Assembly (NCBI GenBank): GCA_964561095.1
Contig: CAZLNV010000006.1
Coordinates: 1-34,126 of the forward strand
Length of the DNA stretch: 34,126 nt
Origin: CAZLNV01 sp964561095
Lineage (GTDB): Bacteria > Bacillota_I > Bacilli_A > RF39 > UBA660
Direction: 5' to 3'
Part shown: piece after piece, positions 1-7,217 of the stretch
Numbering within the stretch: position 1 is the stretch's first letter
How the letters are laid out: every line of letters begins with the position of its first letter
Notes under the pieces: generated by a model
The model's database searches: none
What the model was told of the DNA's origin: nothing
The model's input: the letters and a program-made list of their open reading frames with translations, nothing else
Position numbers and translations under genes: made by a program

Positions 1-52
1 ACCGACGTTAGCAGCTTGGAAGGCTGAAGTTCTACCATTAAACTACACCTGC
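1..52 (-). tRNA. tRNA-Gly (anticodon TCC), 3' part cut by window edge
   Basis: Read on the minus strand, the sequence starts at 52 with an acceptor arm GCAGGTG, continues with a D-arm containing TTTAATGGTAGAAC, then an anticodon loop CTTCCAA between stems TCAGC and GCTGC, and reaches the start of the variable/T region at the window edge. The loop gives anticodon TCC, which reads GGA glycine codons. The outermost anticodon-stem pair is a T-C mismatch; the other four pair. The T arm, the 3' acceptor strand and any encoded CCA lie outside the window. Confidence 0.93.
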
Positions 53-71
53 ATTAACAAATACAAAATAT

Positions 72-100
72 ATTTTACACAAATTTATTAATCTTGTCAA
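72..100 (-). promoter_or_regulatory. Promoter of the tRNA-Gly gene
   Basis: On the minus strand a consensus TTGACA (100-95) is followed after exactly 17 nt by TAAAAT (77-72). Initiation would fall near 65, about a dozen bases before the mature 5' end at 52. This is one of the cleanest sigma-A-type promoters in the window. Confidence 0.8.
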
Positions 101-117
101 GTTCTATTTATAATATT

Positions 118-150
118 AAAAGAGAAAAAATAAATTACTTTTTCTCTTTT
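118..150 (-). terminator. Terminator of the autolysin/cohesin operon
   Basis: A perfect 12-bp inverted repeat, AAAAGAGAAAAA (118-129) and its complement (139-150), encloses a 9-nt loop. The loop holds the stop codon of the cohesin gene (135-137), so the upstream arm encodes the last Lys/Glu codons. The stem is nearly all A-T and the 3' arm is itself T-rich on the minus strand. This is plausible as an intrinsic terminator but weaker than the GC-containing ones elsewhere in the window. Confidence 0.5.
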
Positions 151-1535
151 GTTTTTTTGTCTTTTTCCTTGACTTCAAGGTCCGGTGTTTCATTTCCTTT
201 TTCTTTGGTATCCGTTTCTTTTTCTCTAAATTTTTTTATTTTTTCAACTCTTTTTTTATTTTGCTTAGTTCTTTTATTTAACAATAATATTATTAGTATA
301 ACTAATATAAATGTTTCTACTAATAGACCAATTATTATATATAAATAAGTTTGATTTTTTGCACTTAAATACTTTGCTTCTTCACTATTAAAAAATGTTG
401 CGGTATTATTTTCTAAATCATACATGTATGTATTTTTTTTACCTGTTTCTAAATCAATTGCGTTTATAATAGCAAATTTTGATTTTTCACTATATTTATA
501 TGCACTCACTTCTTCGTCATTAATAGTTATTTTTGTTTTTATGTAGTCTATTAAATTGGGTATTTCTTCTTCTATTGGATAAAGTAACAAATCATTAAGT
601 TTTAATTCTGTGTACCTTGTAAATGTTTTATCTTTATATATATATAAGTTTATTGTACCTTTAGAGTTTTTTAAACCAACTAATGTAAAATCTGTTATTT
701 CACTTGTAAATGCTGGTATATCCTGATCGTCTATTTTAATTGCTGTTTGTGTGTATGAGGTAGGTATAGTTAATGCTGAAATTCTTTTAACTATAGTTAA
801 TTCTTCATTATTAATTGTAACTTTTATAGGATTTGGATCTTTAACATTGACTAATATGTTATATACTTTCTCAGAACCATTTTCTGCGGTTACGACAAGC
901 TTAAATGAGTTTTCACCTTCAATTACATTAAATGTCCCATTACCACTTATTGTGGCTTTAGAATCGCTTGGAGAAGCACTAATGGTTATTGATGATGTAT
1001 TAGCTCCTAACTCGGCAGTATAACTTGTTATTTCTGAAGAAAAACTTGGAGATAATGTAGTTCCACTAACGGATAAACTTTTTAAATTATTATTTTTTGA
1101 ATAAGAAGCTTGCAAATCCGCTTGCGTAATTACTTTAACAGTTGCTCCAGAAGTAGAGCAACTAAGTGTTTTTTCGCCCCATGAAATAGCCCCATATGAT
1201 TTTACTGAAATATTTGAAGATCCTGCTTTTATTGCTTTAAATGTGTATGTATAGGATTTTGATTTTGTTGAGCCATTACCATAGTCGGCAACTGACTTAC
1301 TTCCACTTACTAAAGAAAGTATTGAACTATTATAATCTATTGTATATTCCCAACTTCCGAGTGCTTCTGTGGAAGATACTTTAATAGTTACTGTAAATGT
1401 TTTACCAACAACTACTTTTGAAGTAGAAGCGGTTGTTTTAAATACTGCCGAAGCAGCATATAAAGATTTGGGATTTGCAATTAAAATACCCACACTTACT
1501 ATTAAGACTCCTATAACTTTTAATAATTTTTTCAT
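135..1535 (-). CDS. Membrane-anchored cohesin-domain surface protein
   Basis: This 466-aa protein is a likely receptor for dockerin-bearing enzymes at the outer membrane face. Residues 1-27 are a signal peptide ending near LYAA. Residues about 29-135 have the look of a cohesin (family PF00963): small-residue-rich beta strands, a VVVGKTFTVTIKV first-strand region and a GSWEYTIDYNSSILSLVSG segment. Residues about 150-232 form one cadherin-like beta-sandwich repeat (PF12733 type: LKSLSVSG, LSPSF, YTAEL, then VTAENG). Residues 236-395 are a domain I do not recognise. A transmembrane helix (about 397-420) and a 46-residue Lys/Glu-rich cytoplasmic tail close it; no LPXTG motif is seen. It lies 8 nt downstream of the dockerin-carrying autolysin gene, with an AGGAGGG ribosome site 5 nt before ATG, so the two are co-transcribed. 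The cohesin call rests on motif recognition, not a profile search. Confidence 0.75.
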   Translation of the reverse strand: MKKLLKVIGVLIVSVGILIANPKSLYAASAVFKTTASTSKVVVGKTFTVTIKVSSTEALGSWEYTIDYNSSILSLVSGSKSVADYGNGSTKSKSYTYTFKAIKAGSSNISVKSYGAISWGEKTLSCSTSGATVKVITQADLQASYSKNNNLKSLSVSGTTLSPSFSSEITSYTAELGANTSSITISASPSDSKATISGNGTFNVIEGENSFKLVVTAENGSEKVYNILVNVKDPNPIKVTINNEELTIVKRISALTIPTSYTQTAIKIDDQDIPAFTSEITDFTLVGLKNSKGTINLYIYKDKTFTRYTELKLNDLLLYPIEEEIPNLIDYIKTKITINDEEVSAYKYSEKSKFAIINAIDLETGKKNTYMYDLENNTATFFNSEEAKYLSAKNQTYLYIIIGLLVETFILVILIILLLNKRTKQNKKRVEKIKKFREKETDTKEKGNETPDLEVKEKDKKTKEKK

Positions 1536-1543
1536 ATACCCTC

Positions 1544-3727
1544 CTATAAACTTTTACTTCCAACTAAATGTTTTTGAATTTGTAATAAATCTAATATTGT
1601 AACTTTGCCATCACCACTAGTATCACCCGCTAGTGAATATGGACCGCTTAACTTCTTAGAATTCAATATTTCTTTTTGAATTTGTAATAAATCTAATATT
1701 GTAACTTTGCCATCACCACTAGTATCACCTTTAACAACTATATTAAATGTTTTATTTTCACCCGCTAATGTTGAAATATTTAATTGTTGTCCTGTTGCTA
1801 AATAAGAAGTTCCAGAAAGTGTAGCTCCTGAAGAACTTTTAAAAATCACTGTTGCTGAAGGACCATATTTTTTAATATTTGATGAAAGATCATTTATAAC
1901 AGTACCATTTTTTATATTTGTTATATTTAAATCATTAATTTTTATTTCTATATTACTTAATATGTCTTTTATGGTAGTAGTATCACTTACTTTAGTTACT
2001 AATATTGTATAAACTTTTATTATTCCTGTTTGTGATGTTACTTTTATTGTTAATGTTGTAATGTCTTCATCAATTTCTTGTTCACCAGTACCTTCAATTT
2101 TACTTAATGAACTTGTAGCATTAGCATTTATAGTTAGTTTTGTTGTATCTTTTGTTACATAATGTGTATAAGTCACAACATCTGAATCAAATTCTGATAT
2201 ATTAACACCATTTATAGATATAGAATTTAATGTGTTAACACCGTCGCCAATGGTTGGTAGTGAAACTGATTCAGGCATAGATGTATATACTGGAATTGCA
2301 AAAGCATAAGCATTTTGAATTAAACCATTATCTTTATATGAAGAATATATTTTACTTCCTTCACTTACTGGAGCACTAACATTTGTCATATATTGATGAG
2401 TATATGCTGAACTAGTAGCAGTAGGGGAGGTATTAAATTTTTGAAAATATAAAGTATATTGACCTTTACTTATATATCCGGAACTAATAAATTCTGCTCC
2501 TCCATAAATTGCTTTTTCTCTAGAAGTCCAAGGTCTTCCATAACTTGTCCCATCTCCTATAATTCCGGCTGCATAAGCTAACCCTCTTGTAGTAGGACTG
2601 TCGGTAATGCTGTCTTTATGTGCACCAATATTATAATAGTTATAAAATCCAGTTAATAAAACCCCATTATATGTTGCTGTGCTTGTTCCTGTAATAGGGG
2701 CATATGTACTTTTTGAGCCACCTTCTTGAACAACTCTTGAAGCTAAATGTACAGGACTAACATTAAATTTTTTCCCAGCACCCATAAAGTAATTTATATA
2801 TTCATCATCTGATAAATAACTGCTTCCAAATATTGATTTTACAACAGAAGTATTTTGAGTTGCTTCATCATATTGTAAATTTTCAAACATAAATATAAAT
2901 TTTTCTGTTAAAAAGTTTCTTGGATCTAAGAAAAATGCATTAACTCCATCAGTAGATTCAAACCATGAGCTTCCTTCTCTAGGCGTAGATGAAGTTCTAT
3001 ATGCACTATAAGTAGTATTTTCAATTAAATTTTTTCCGCTTTCTCCGCTTACAACATTCGACCATTTTAACCCTGTTTTAATTGCTTTGAATTGCCAAGC
3101 AGGATATTTTTTATGTAAGTAAACTAGGTAAGGGTGATAACTTGCAGGAAATCCCAAGTCTGTTAATAATTTTTCGTATTCTGCATCAGTTGATGTTATA
3201 TCTTCTTTTTTAATAATGTAAGTACTACAAACATAACCGATTTTTCCATCATGATAGTTTACTTTATACCAAACATCATCACAACCATTACCAGCTTTAA
3301 TTGTATCCAATATTGTAACATTAGTTCCAATAATAAGAACTGCATCTCTTGTAGCAGAAGATGAAGCAGCGCTTCTGACAGATAAAGTTGAAGCATTTAC
3401 TCTTGCCGTAAAATTCTGCGTATTGTATGAGTCGTTAATTGTTCCAAGTTTTATATAAGTACTACAAGCATAGCCATTAATATTATTATATTTTATTTTA
3501 TACCATCCGCCATCACAACCAGTACCGCTTATAGTCGTTGTATCTGTTACTTCTACAGTTTCCCCATTATATATTTTTATTAAAGTAGTTGAATCAGTTG
3601 TAGCTGCACTTCTAACTCTTAAGGCTGATGCGGTAACATAAGCAGCTTCAGCATTAAGGTTTTTCATACATAAAAAAGATAATAATATAAATAATATAAG
3701 TGTAAATGATTTTTTTAATTTATTCAT
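1544..3727 (-). CDS. Secreted SH3-glucosaminidase autolysin with C-terminal dockerin
   Basis: A 727-aa peptidoglycan hydrolase, predicted to cleave glycan strands as an N-acetylglucosaminidase (GH73-like). Order: signal peptide 1-27; two bacterial SH3 domains (about 29-93 and 105-170, each with LxVRSAA and a GCDGxWYK-like segment); catalytic domain about 185-470 with FLDPRNFLTEKFIF, ASRVVQEGG (likely acid Glu335) and YYNIGAH; one cadherin-like beta-sandwich; a pre-dockerin module of about 70 residues; dockerin 667-727. The dockerin has two Ca-loop repeats starting DTSGDGKVTILDLLQIQK, identical in protein and DNA. The start at 3727 is chosen because GGAGG lies 7 nt upstream and MNKLKKSF begins a signal peptide; an in-frame ATG at 3808 would put 27 unrelated residues in front and lies upstream of the promoter. 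First gene of an operon with the cohesin gene. Confidence 0.85.
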   Translation of the reverse strand: MNKLKKSFTLILFILLSFLCMKNLNAEAAYVTASALRVRSAATTDSTTLIKIYNGETVEVTDTTTISGTGCDGGWYKIKYNNINGYACSTYIKLGTINDSYNTQNFTARVNASTLSVRSAASSSATRDAVLIIGTNVTILDTIKAGNGCDDVWYKVNYHDGKIGYVCSTYIIKKEDITSTDAEYEKLLTDLGFPASYHPYLVYLHKKYPAWQFKAIKTGLKWSNVVSGESGKNLIENTTYSAYRTSSTPREGSSWFESTDGVNAFFLDPRNFLTEKFIFMFENLQYDEATQNTSVVKSIFGSSYLSDDEYINYFMGAGKKFNVSPVHLASRVVQEGGSKSTYAPITGTSTATYNGVLLTGFYNYYNIGAHKDSITDSPTTRGLAYAAGIIGDGTSYGRPWTSREKAIYGGAEFISSGYISKGQYTLYFQKFNTSPTATSSAYTHQYMTNVSAPVSEGSKIYSSYKDNGLIQNAYAFAIPVYTSMPESVSLPTIGDGVNTLNSISINGVNISEFDSDVVTYTHYVTKDTTKLTINANATSSLSKIEGTGEQEIDEDITTLTIKVTSQTGIIKVYTILVTKVSDTTTIKDILSNIEIKINDLNITNIKNGTVINDLSSNIKKYGPSATVIFKSSSGATLSGTSYLATGQQLNISTLAGENKTFNIVVKGDTSGDGKVTILDLLQIQKEILNSKKLSGPYSLAGDTSGDGKVTILDLLQIQKHLVGSKSL
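1571..1729 (-). repeat. Perfect 57-bp direct repeat within the dockerin
   Basis: Positions 1571-1627 and 1673-1729 are identical over all 57 bases, offset by 102 bp (34 codons). They encode the two calcium-binding helices of the autolysin dockerin. Outside these limits the copies diverge at once. The two half-dockerins of the protease at 27247-30576 differ from each other, so this identity is not imposed by the fold and points to recent duplication or conversion. Confidence 0.95.
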
Positions 3728-3758
3728 ACTAAATCCTCCACTTTTATGGTATATAATC

Positions 3759-3788
3759 ATTATATCAAAAAACGACTTTATTTGACAA
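3759..3788 (-). promoter_or_regulatory. Promoter of the autolysin/cohesin operon
   Basis: On the minus strand TTGTCA (3788-3783) is followed after 18 nt by TATAAT (3764-3759), preceded by TGA, i.e. an extended -10 (TGATATAAT). Initiation near 3752 gives a leader of about 25 nt. That is longer than most leaders in this window. Confidence 0.75.
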
Positions 3789-3793
3789 ATATT

Positions 3794-3818
3794 TAATAAA
3801 ACTGCCAATAATTGACAA
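3794..3818 (-). promoter_or_regulatory. Possible operator upstream of the autolysin operon
   Basis: On the minus strand this 25-nt stretch, lying just upstream of the -35 box, begins TTGTCAA and ends GGCAGTTTTATTA. By manual alignment it matches 17 of 25 positions of the stretch 27192-27216 in the promoter of the other dockerin/cohesin operon (TTGACAA ... GACAGTTTTAGTA). The spacing relative to the promoters differs. In such AT-rich DNA this could be chance, so I list it only as a candidate. Confidence 0.25.
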
Positions 3819-3823
3819 AAACA

Positions 3824-3853
3824 TTTACATATATAAAATTTATGAGTTATAAT
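3824..3853 (+). promoter_or_regulatory. Promoter of tagO
   Basis: TTTACA (3824-3829), an 18-nt spacer, then a consensus TATAAT (3848-3853). Initiation near 3860 leaves a leader of about 12 nt that is almost entirely the ribosome site GAGGTGGCT before the ATG at 3872. It is divergent from the autolysin promoter about 60 bp away. A second TTGACA at 3812 has no well-spaced -10. Confidence 0.65.
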
Positions 3854-3871
3854 TTATTTAATGAGGTGGCT

Positions 3872-4915
3872 ATGAAAAATCTAAGTGTTAATGGTTACAA
3901 TGCTTTTTTAGTAATTGCAGTATGTTTTGTTGTATCAGTCTTTTTTGTTTGGATAATGAAAAAAGTTGCTATTCATATAGGAGCAGTTGATGTACCCAAT
4001 GAGGAAAGAAAAATACATACTAAACCTATGCCTTTATTAGGCGGGATTGGAATTTTTCTAGCATTTTTAGTAGGATATATGATTTTTGGTACTCCAAGTG
4101 CATTAATGTCATCTATATTAATAGCGTCTTTTCTTATATTGCTTTTAGGAATATTTGATGATATAAAATCAATTCCTGCAAAGTATAAATTAATAGTTCA
4201 CTTTGCAATCGCAGCTATAATAGTTTTTTATGGAGGCCTTACATTAGAAGAAGCATCAATATTTGGGTTAAATTTAAATTTTGGTATATTTGCTCCTTAT
4301 GTATCAATGGTTATAATTGTTGGTATAATAAATGCAATTAATCTAATAGATGGGCTTGATGGACTTTGTGCTGGTATTTCTTCAATTTATTTTTTAACAA
4401 TCGCAGTATTAGGATTCTTATTAAATAAATTTGGCGGATTAGATATAATGATATCTGTAATAATGTTGGGTTCTATATTAGGATTTTTAGTTCATAATTT
4501 TCCACCTGCAAAAATATTTATGGGGGATGCTGGTTCAACTTTTATAGGTTTAATGATATCAGTAATTGTTTTAATAGGATTTAAAACATTAACATTAACT
4601 TCACTTATCATTCCTTTATTAGTTCTTGCTATTCCTATTCTTGATACACTTTTTGCAATAATAAGAAGGAAATTAAGACATAAACCAGCTATGGAAGCTG
4701 ATAAAGATCATCTCCATCATCAACTGTTAAAAATGAATTTTTCAAAGACAAAAACATTACTTATTATTTACGCTATTAATATTGTATTTTCTGTGACAAG
4801 TATATTTTACGCGATTGGGTATAAAACAGAAATGATTATTTGTTATATAGCAATATTATTTATAGTTGTGTTTTTAATACTAAAAACAGATATAATTTTT
4901 AAAAGAAGAAAATAG
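3872..4915 (+). CDS. tagO: Undecaprenyl-phosphate N-acetylglucosaminyl-1-phosphate transferase (TagO/WecA family)
   Basis: A 347-aa polytopic membrane enzyme that would transfer a HexNAc-1-phosphate (typically GlcNAc) from UDP-sugar to undecaprenyl phosphate, the first step of teichoic-acid or cell-wall polysaccharide synthesis. Family hallmarks are visible: DVPNEERKIHTKPMPLLGG after the first helix, GIFDDI, the catalytic NLIDGLDGL, FMGDAGSTFIG, and the His-rich cytoplasmic loop ADKDHLHHQL. MraY lacks the last signature in this form, so TagO/WecA is preferred. The start at 3872 is set by GAGGTG 8 nt upstream; an in-frame ATG at 3812 precedes the promoter. It stands alone between its promoter and a terminator but directly precedes the glycosyltransferase cassette it probably primes. 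Confidence 0.9.
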   Translation: MKNLSVNGYNAFLVIAVCFVVSVFFVWIMKKVAIHIGAVDVPNEERKIHTKPMPLLGGIGIFLAFLVGYMIFGTPSALMSSILIASFLILLLGIFDDIKSIPAKYKLIVHFAIAAIIVFYGGLTLEEASIFGLNLNFGIFAPYVSMVIIVGIINAINLIDGLDGLCAGISSIYFLTIAVLGFLLNKFGGLDIMISVIMLGSILGFLVHNFPPAKIFMGDAGSTFIGLMISVIVLIGFKTLTLTSLIIPLLVLAIPILDTLFAIIRRKLRHKPAMEADKDHLHHQLLKMNFSKTKTLLIIYAINIVFSVTSIFYAIGYKTEMIICYIAILFIVVFLILKTDIIFKRRK

Positions 4916-4943
4916 AAAAAAGATGAATATATCATCTTTTTTT
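4916..4943 (+). terminator. Terminator of tagO
   Basis: AAAAAAGATGA (4916-4926), a 5-nt loop and the complementary TCATCTTTTTT (4932-4942) form an 11-bp perfect stem ending in a T tract. The stem starts at the base after the stop codon. Confidence 0.85.
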
Positions 4944-4951
4944 GTTATAAT
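4943..4951 (+). promoter_or_regulatory. Extended -10 promoter of the glycopolymer cassette
   Basis: TGTTATAAT is an extended -10 element that begins on the last T of the tagO terminator. No good -35 is seen; that position falls inside the terminator stem. The distance to the ATG at 4968 is 16 nt, so the leader would be about 10 nt. Confidence 0.5.
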
Positions 4952-4967
4952 TAAGAGGGAGTGCAAT

Positions 4968-5678
4968 ATGAAGAAAGTACTTGTAATAATACCTGCATTT
5001 AATGAAGAAACAAATATTTTAAATGTAGTAGGTGATATAAATAAAAATTTTAGCGAAGCAGATATATTAGTTGTTAATGATGACTCAAAAGATAATACAG
5101 AATACATATTAAAGAAAAATAATATTAATTATATAACTCATTCAATAAACTTAGGTTATTCTGGTGCAATTCAAACAGGGGTTAAGTATGCTAAATATAA
5201 TAATTATGAATATGCTCTTTTCTTTGATGGAGATGGGCAACATATAGCAAGTGAAGCAAAGAAAGTTTATTATAAATTAATAGATACGAATGCTGATATG
5301 GTTATTGGTTCAAGATTTAAGAGAAAAACATCTTATAAACATCCGTTTTTTAGAAAAGTTGGAACTAAATTATTTTCAAAAATAATTAAATTATTGTGCC
5401 ATAAAAATATTTATGATCCAACTTCGGGTTTACAATGTATTAATAAAAAGATAATAAATAGATTTTCTTCTTTAGGAGGATATCCAGAATTTCCAGATGC
5501 TAATTTGATTATTGAACTATTATATGAAGGATACAAAATTAAAGAAGTACCAGTTATAATGAAAGAAAATAATACTGGAAAAAGTATGCATTCTGGAATA
5601 ATAAAACCGATTAAATATATGGTAAATGTTTTGTACAGCATAACTTTTATATCAATTAAAAGTATTGGAGGTAAATAG
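4968..5678 (+). CDS. GT2 glycosyltransferase, polyprenyl-phosphate sugar synthase type
   Basis: A 236-aa family 2 glycosyltransferase related to dolichol-phosphate mannose synthase. It has a nucleotide-binding start VLVIIPAFNEE, a VVNDDSKDNT motif (the usual form is VVDDGSxDxT), the metal-binding DGDGQH at 87-92, GSRF, and PTSGLQCINK. These enzymes load a sugar onto undecaprenyl phosphate for later use outside the membrane. It lacks the C-terminal transmembrane pair of GtrB-type enzymes and is followed directly (stop and ATG adjacent) by a DUF2304 membrane protein. The same pairing occurs in GacI/GacJ of the group A streptococcal carbohydrate, where the small protein stimulates the synthase. 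The ATG at 4968 has AGAGGGA upstream; an earlier in-frame ATG at 4923 lies in the terminator. Sugar identity cannot be read from sequence. Confidence 0.8.
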   Translation: MKKVLVIIPAFNEETNILNVVGDINKNFSEADILVVNDDSKDNTEYILKKNNINYITHSINLGYSGAIQTGVKYAKYNNYEYALFFDGDGQHIASEAKKVYYKLIDTNADMVIGSRFKRKTSYKHPFFRKVGTKLFSKIIKLLCHKNIYDPTSGLQCINKKIINRFSSLGGYPEFPDANLIIELLYEGYKIKEVPVIMKENNTGKSMHSGIIKPIKYMVNVLYSITFISIKSIGGK

Positions 5679-6011
5679 ATGAACAATTTAGTATTTGTAT
5701 TAATATCACTTATAGTAATGCTATTTATAATTATTTCTGTAAAAAGAAGTGCATTAACTGTAAAAGAGAGTTTTTATTGGTTTGCTAGCACTGTATTGAT
5801 GCTTATATTATCAATATTTCCAAAAATAATAGACTATTTAGCGTCTTTGGTAGGAGTAGCTTATCCGCCATCATTATTATTTGTTTTAGCAATTGTATTT
5901 TTGATATTGATGTTATTTAGATGTAGTAAGAGAATATCTAGTCAAGATGAAAAAATAAAATATTTAATTCAAGAAGTAGCAATATTAAAAAACCAGGTAG
6001 AAAAAAAATGA
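5679..6011 (+). CDS. DUF2304 small membrane protein (GacJ-like partner of the GT2)
   Basis: A 110-aa protein with three hydrophobic segments (about 2-20, 32-50, 63-84) and a C-terminal charged, heptad-like helix (RISSQDEKIKYLIQEVAILKN). This is the DUF2304 layout. DUF2304 proteins usually sit beside GT2 polyprenyl-phosphate sugar synthases; the best-studied, GacJ of Streptococcus pyogenes, forms a complex with GacI and raises its activity. Here the ATG follows the GT2 stop codon with no gap and has GGAGG 8 nt upstream. The last four bases overlap the next gene (ATGA), showing tight co-translation. Function is inferred from family and position. Confidence 0.75.
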   Translation: MNNLVFVLISLIVMLFIIISVKRSALTVKESFYWFASTVLMLILSIFPKIIDYLASLVGVAYPPSLLFVLAIVFLILMLFRCSKRISSQDEKIKYLIQEVAILKNQVEKK

Positions 6012-7201
6012 AGATATTAATGGTTTGTCAACATTTTTATCCTGAAGAATTTAGGATAAATGATTTATCTTTTGAACTTACTAAAAAAGGTAATGAAGTT
6101 ACTGTTTTAACAGGACTCCCTAATTATCCTAAAGGTAAGGTTTTAAATAGTTATAAATATTTTAAAAATAGAAAAGAAAACATAAATGGTGTTAAAGTTA
6201 TAAGAAGTTCACTTATTGGAAGAGGCAATAATAATTTTAGTATTGCTCTTAATTATGCGTCTTTTGCAATAACTTCTTCAATTAAAGCATTATTTATGAA
6301 GAAAAACTTTGATATAGTTTTTGCATATCAATTATCTCCAATATCTATGGTTTGGCCAGGAATAATCGTTAGTAAAATAAAAAAAATACCATTAGTAATA
6401 TATGTACAAGATGTATGGCCTTCTTCTATGGAACTTGCAGGAGTAAAAAAAGGAACTTGGCAATATAGATTTTTTTATAATATGAGTAAAAAAACTTATA
6501 ATAAATCAAATAATATTCTTGTTAGTTCAAAAGAGTATACTGATTATTTTAAGAATGAATTAAAACTGAAGAATACAAAGTACACATATCTACCAAATTA
6601 TGCAGAAGACACATATAAAAATGCCAAGAATATAAACAATGATAAATTTGATATAGTTTTTGCAGGCAATATTGGACCTGCCCAAGATGTGGAATCAATA
6701 GTAAACTTAGCTAATGAATTAAAGAATAATAAAGATATAATTTTTCATATAGTAGGTGATGGATTATCAAAAGAGAAATGTGAAAAATTATCTTCAAAAT
6801 ATAAGCTAAAAAACATAAAATTTTATGGAAGGCACAAAGTAGATGAAATGAATAAGTTTTATGATTTAGCAGATGCATTTATCATTACACTTAAGGATAA
6901 TGAAGTAGTAAATAGATGTGAGCCAACAAAACTCCCATCTTATATGTTAGCTGGTAAACCTATTCTAGGGTTAATTAATGGTGCGGTAAATAGAATAATT
7001 AATCAAAGCAAGTGTGGTATAGTTGTATCAAGTGGAAATTATAAAGAAATGTCAAAAAAAATATTAGAAATTTATCAAAACTCTGACGTATTAAAAGAGT
7101 ATGGTGAAAATTCTATAAAATATTATAATCAATATTATTCAAAAGAAAAAATAATAAATAAATTATTAAAAGAATTGAAAAATATAATAAATAACTTATA
7201 A
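6008..7201 (+). CDS. GT4-family glycosyltransferase, WbuB-like
   Basis: A 397-aa GT-B fold enzyme. The N-terminal acceptor domain begins MKILMVCQHFYPEEFRIND and contains TVLTGLPNYPKGK, the recognisable opening of WbuB-type GT4 transferases (deoxy-amino-sugar transfer onto lipid-linked intermediates). The middle has YVQDVWPSSMEL. The C-terminal donor domain has FAGNIGPAQDVESIV, HIVGDG and EPTKLPSYMLAGKP, where the Glu interacts with the nucleotide sugar. It is predicted cytoplasmic and membrane-associated. Its ATG overlaps the preceding stop (ATGA) with only an A-rich upstream stretch, so translational coupling is likely. Donor sugar unknown. Confidence 0.8.
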   Translation: MKILMVCQHFYPEEFRINDLSFELTKKGNEVTVLTGLPNYPKGKVLNSYKYFKNRKENINGVKVIRSSLIGRGNNNFSIALNYASFAITSSIKALFMKKNFDIVFAYQLSPISMVWPGIIVSKIKKIPLVIYVQDVWPSSMELAGVKKGTWQYRFFYNMSKKTYNKSNNILVSSKEYTDYFKNELKLKNTKYTYLPNYAEDTYKNAKNINNDKFDIVFAGNIGPAQDVESIVNLANELKNNKDIIFHIVGDGLSKEKCEKLSSKYKLKNIKFYGRHKVDEMNKFYDLADAFIITLKDNEVVNRCEPTKLPSYMLAGKPILGLINGAVNRIINQSKCGIVVSSGNYKEMSKKILEIYQNSDVLKEYGENSIKYYNQYYSKEKIINKLLKELKNIINNL

Positions 7202-7217
7202 TTAACTAAGAGGATAT

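Noticed and set aside
3728..3808. Upstream ATG giving the autolysin 27 extra N-terminal residues
   Set aside because: The extension covers the promoter (-10 at 3764-3759) and would bury the signal peptide; the ATG at 3727 has a good GGAGG site.
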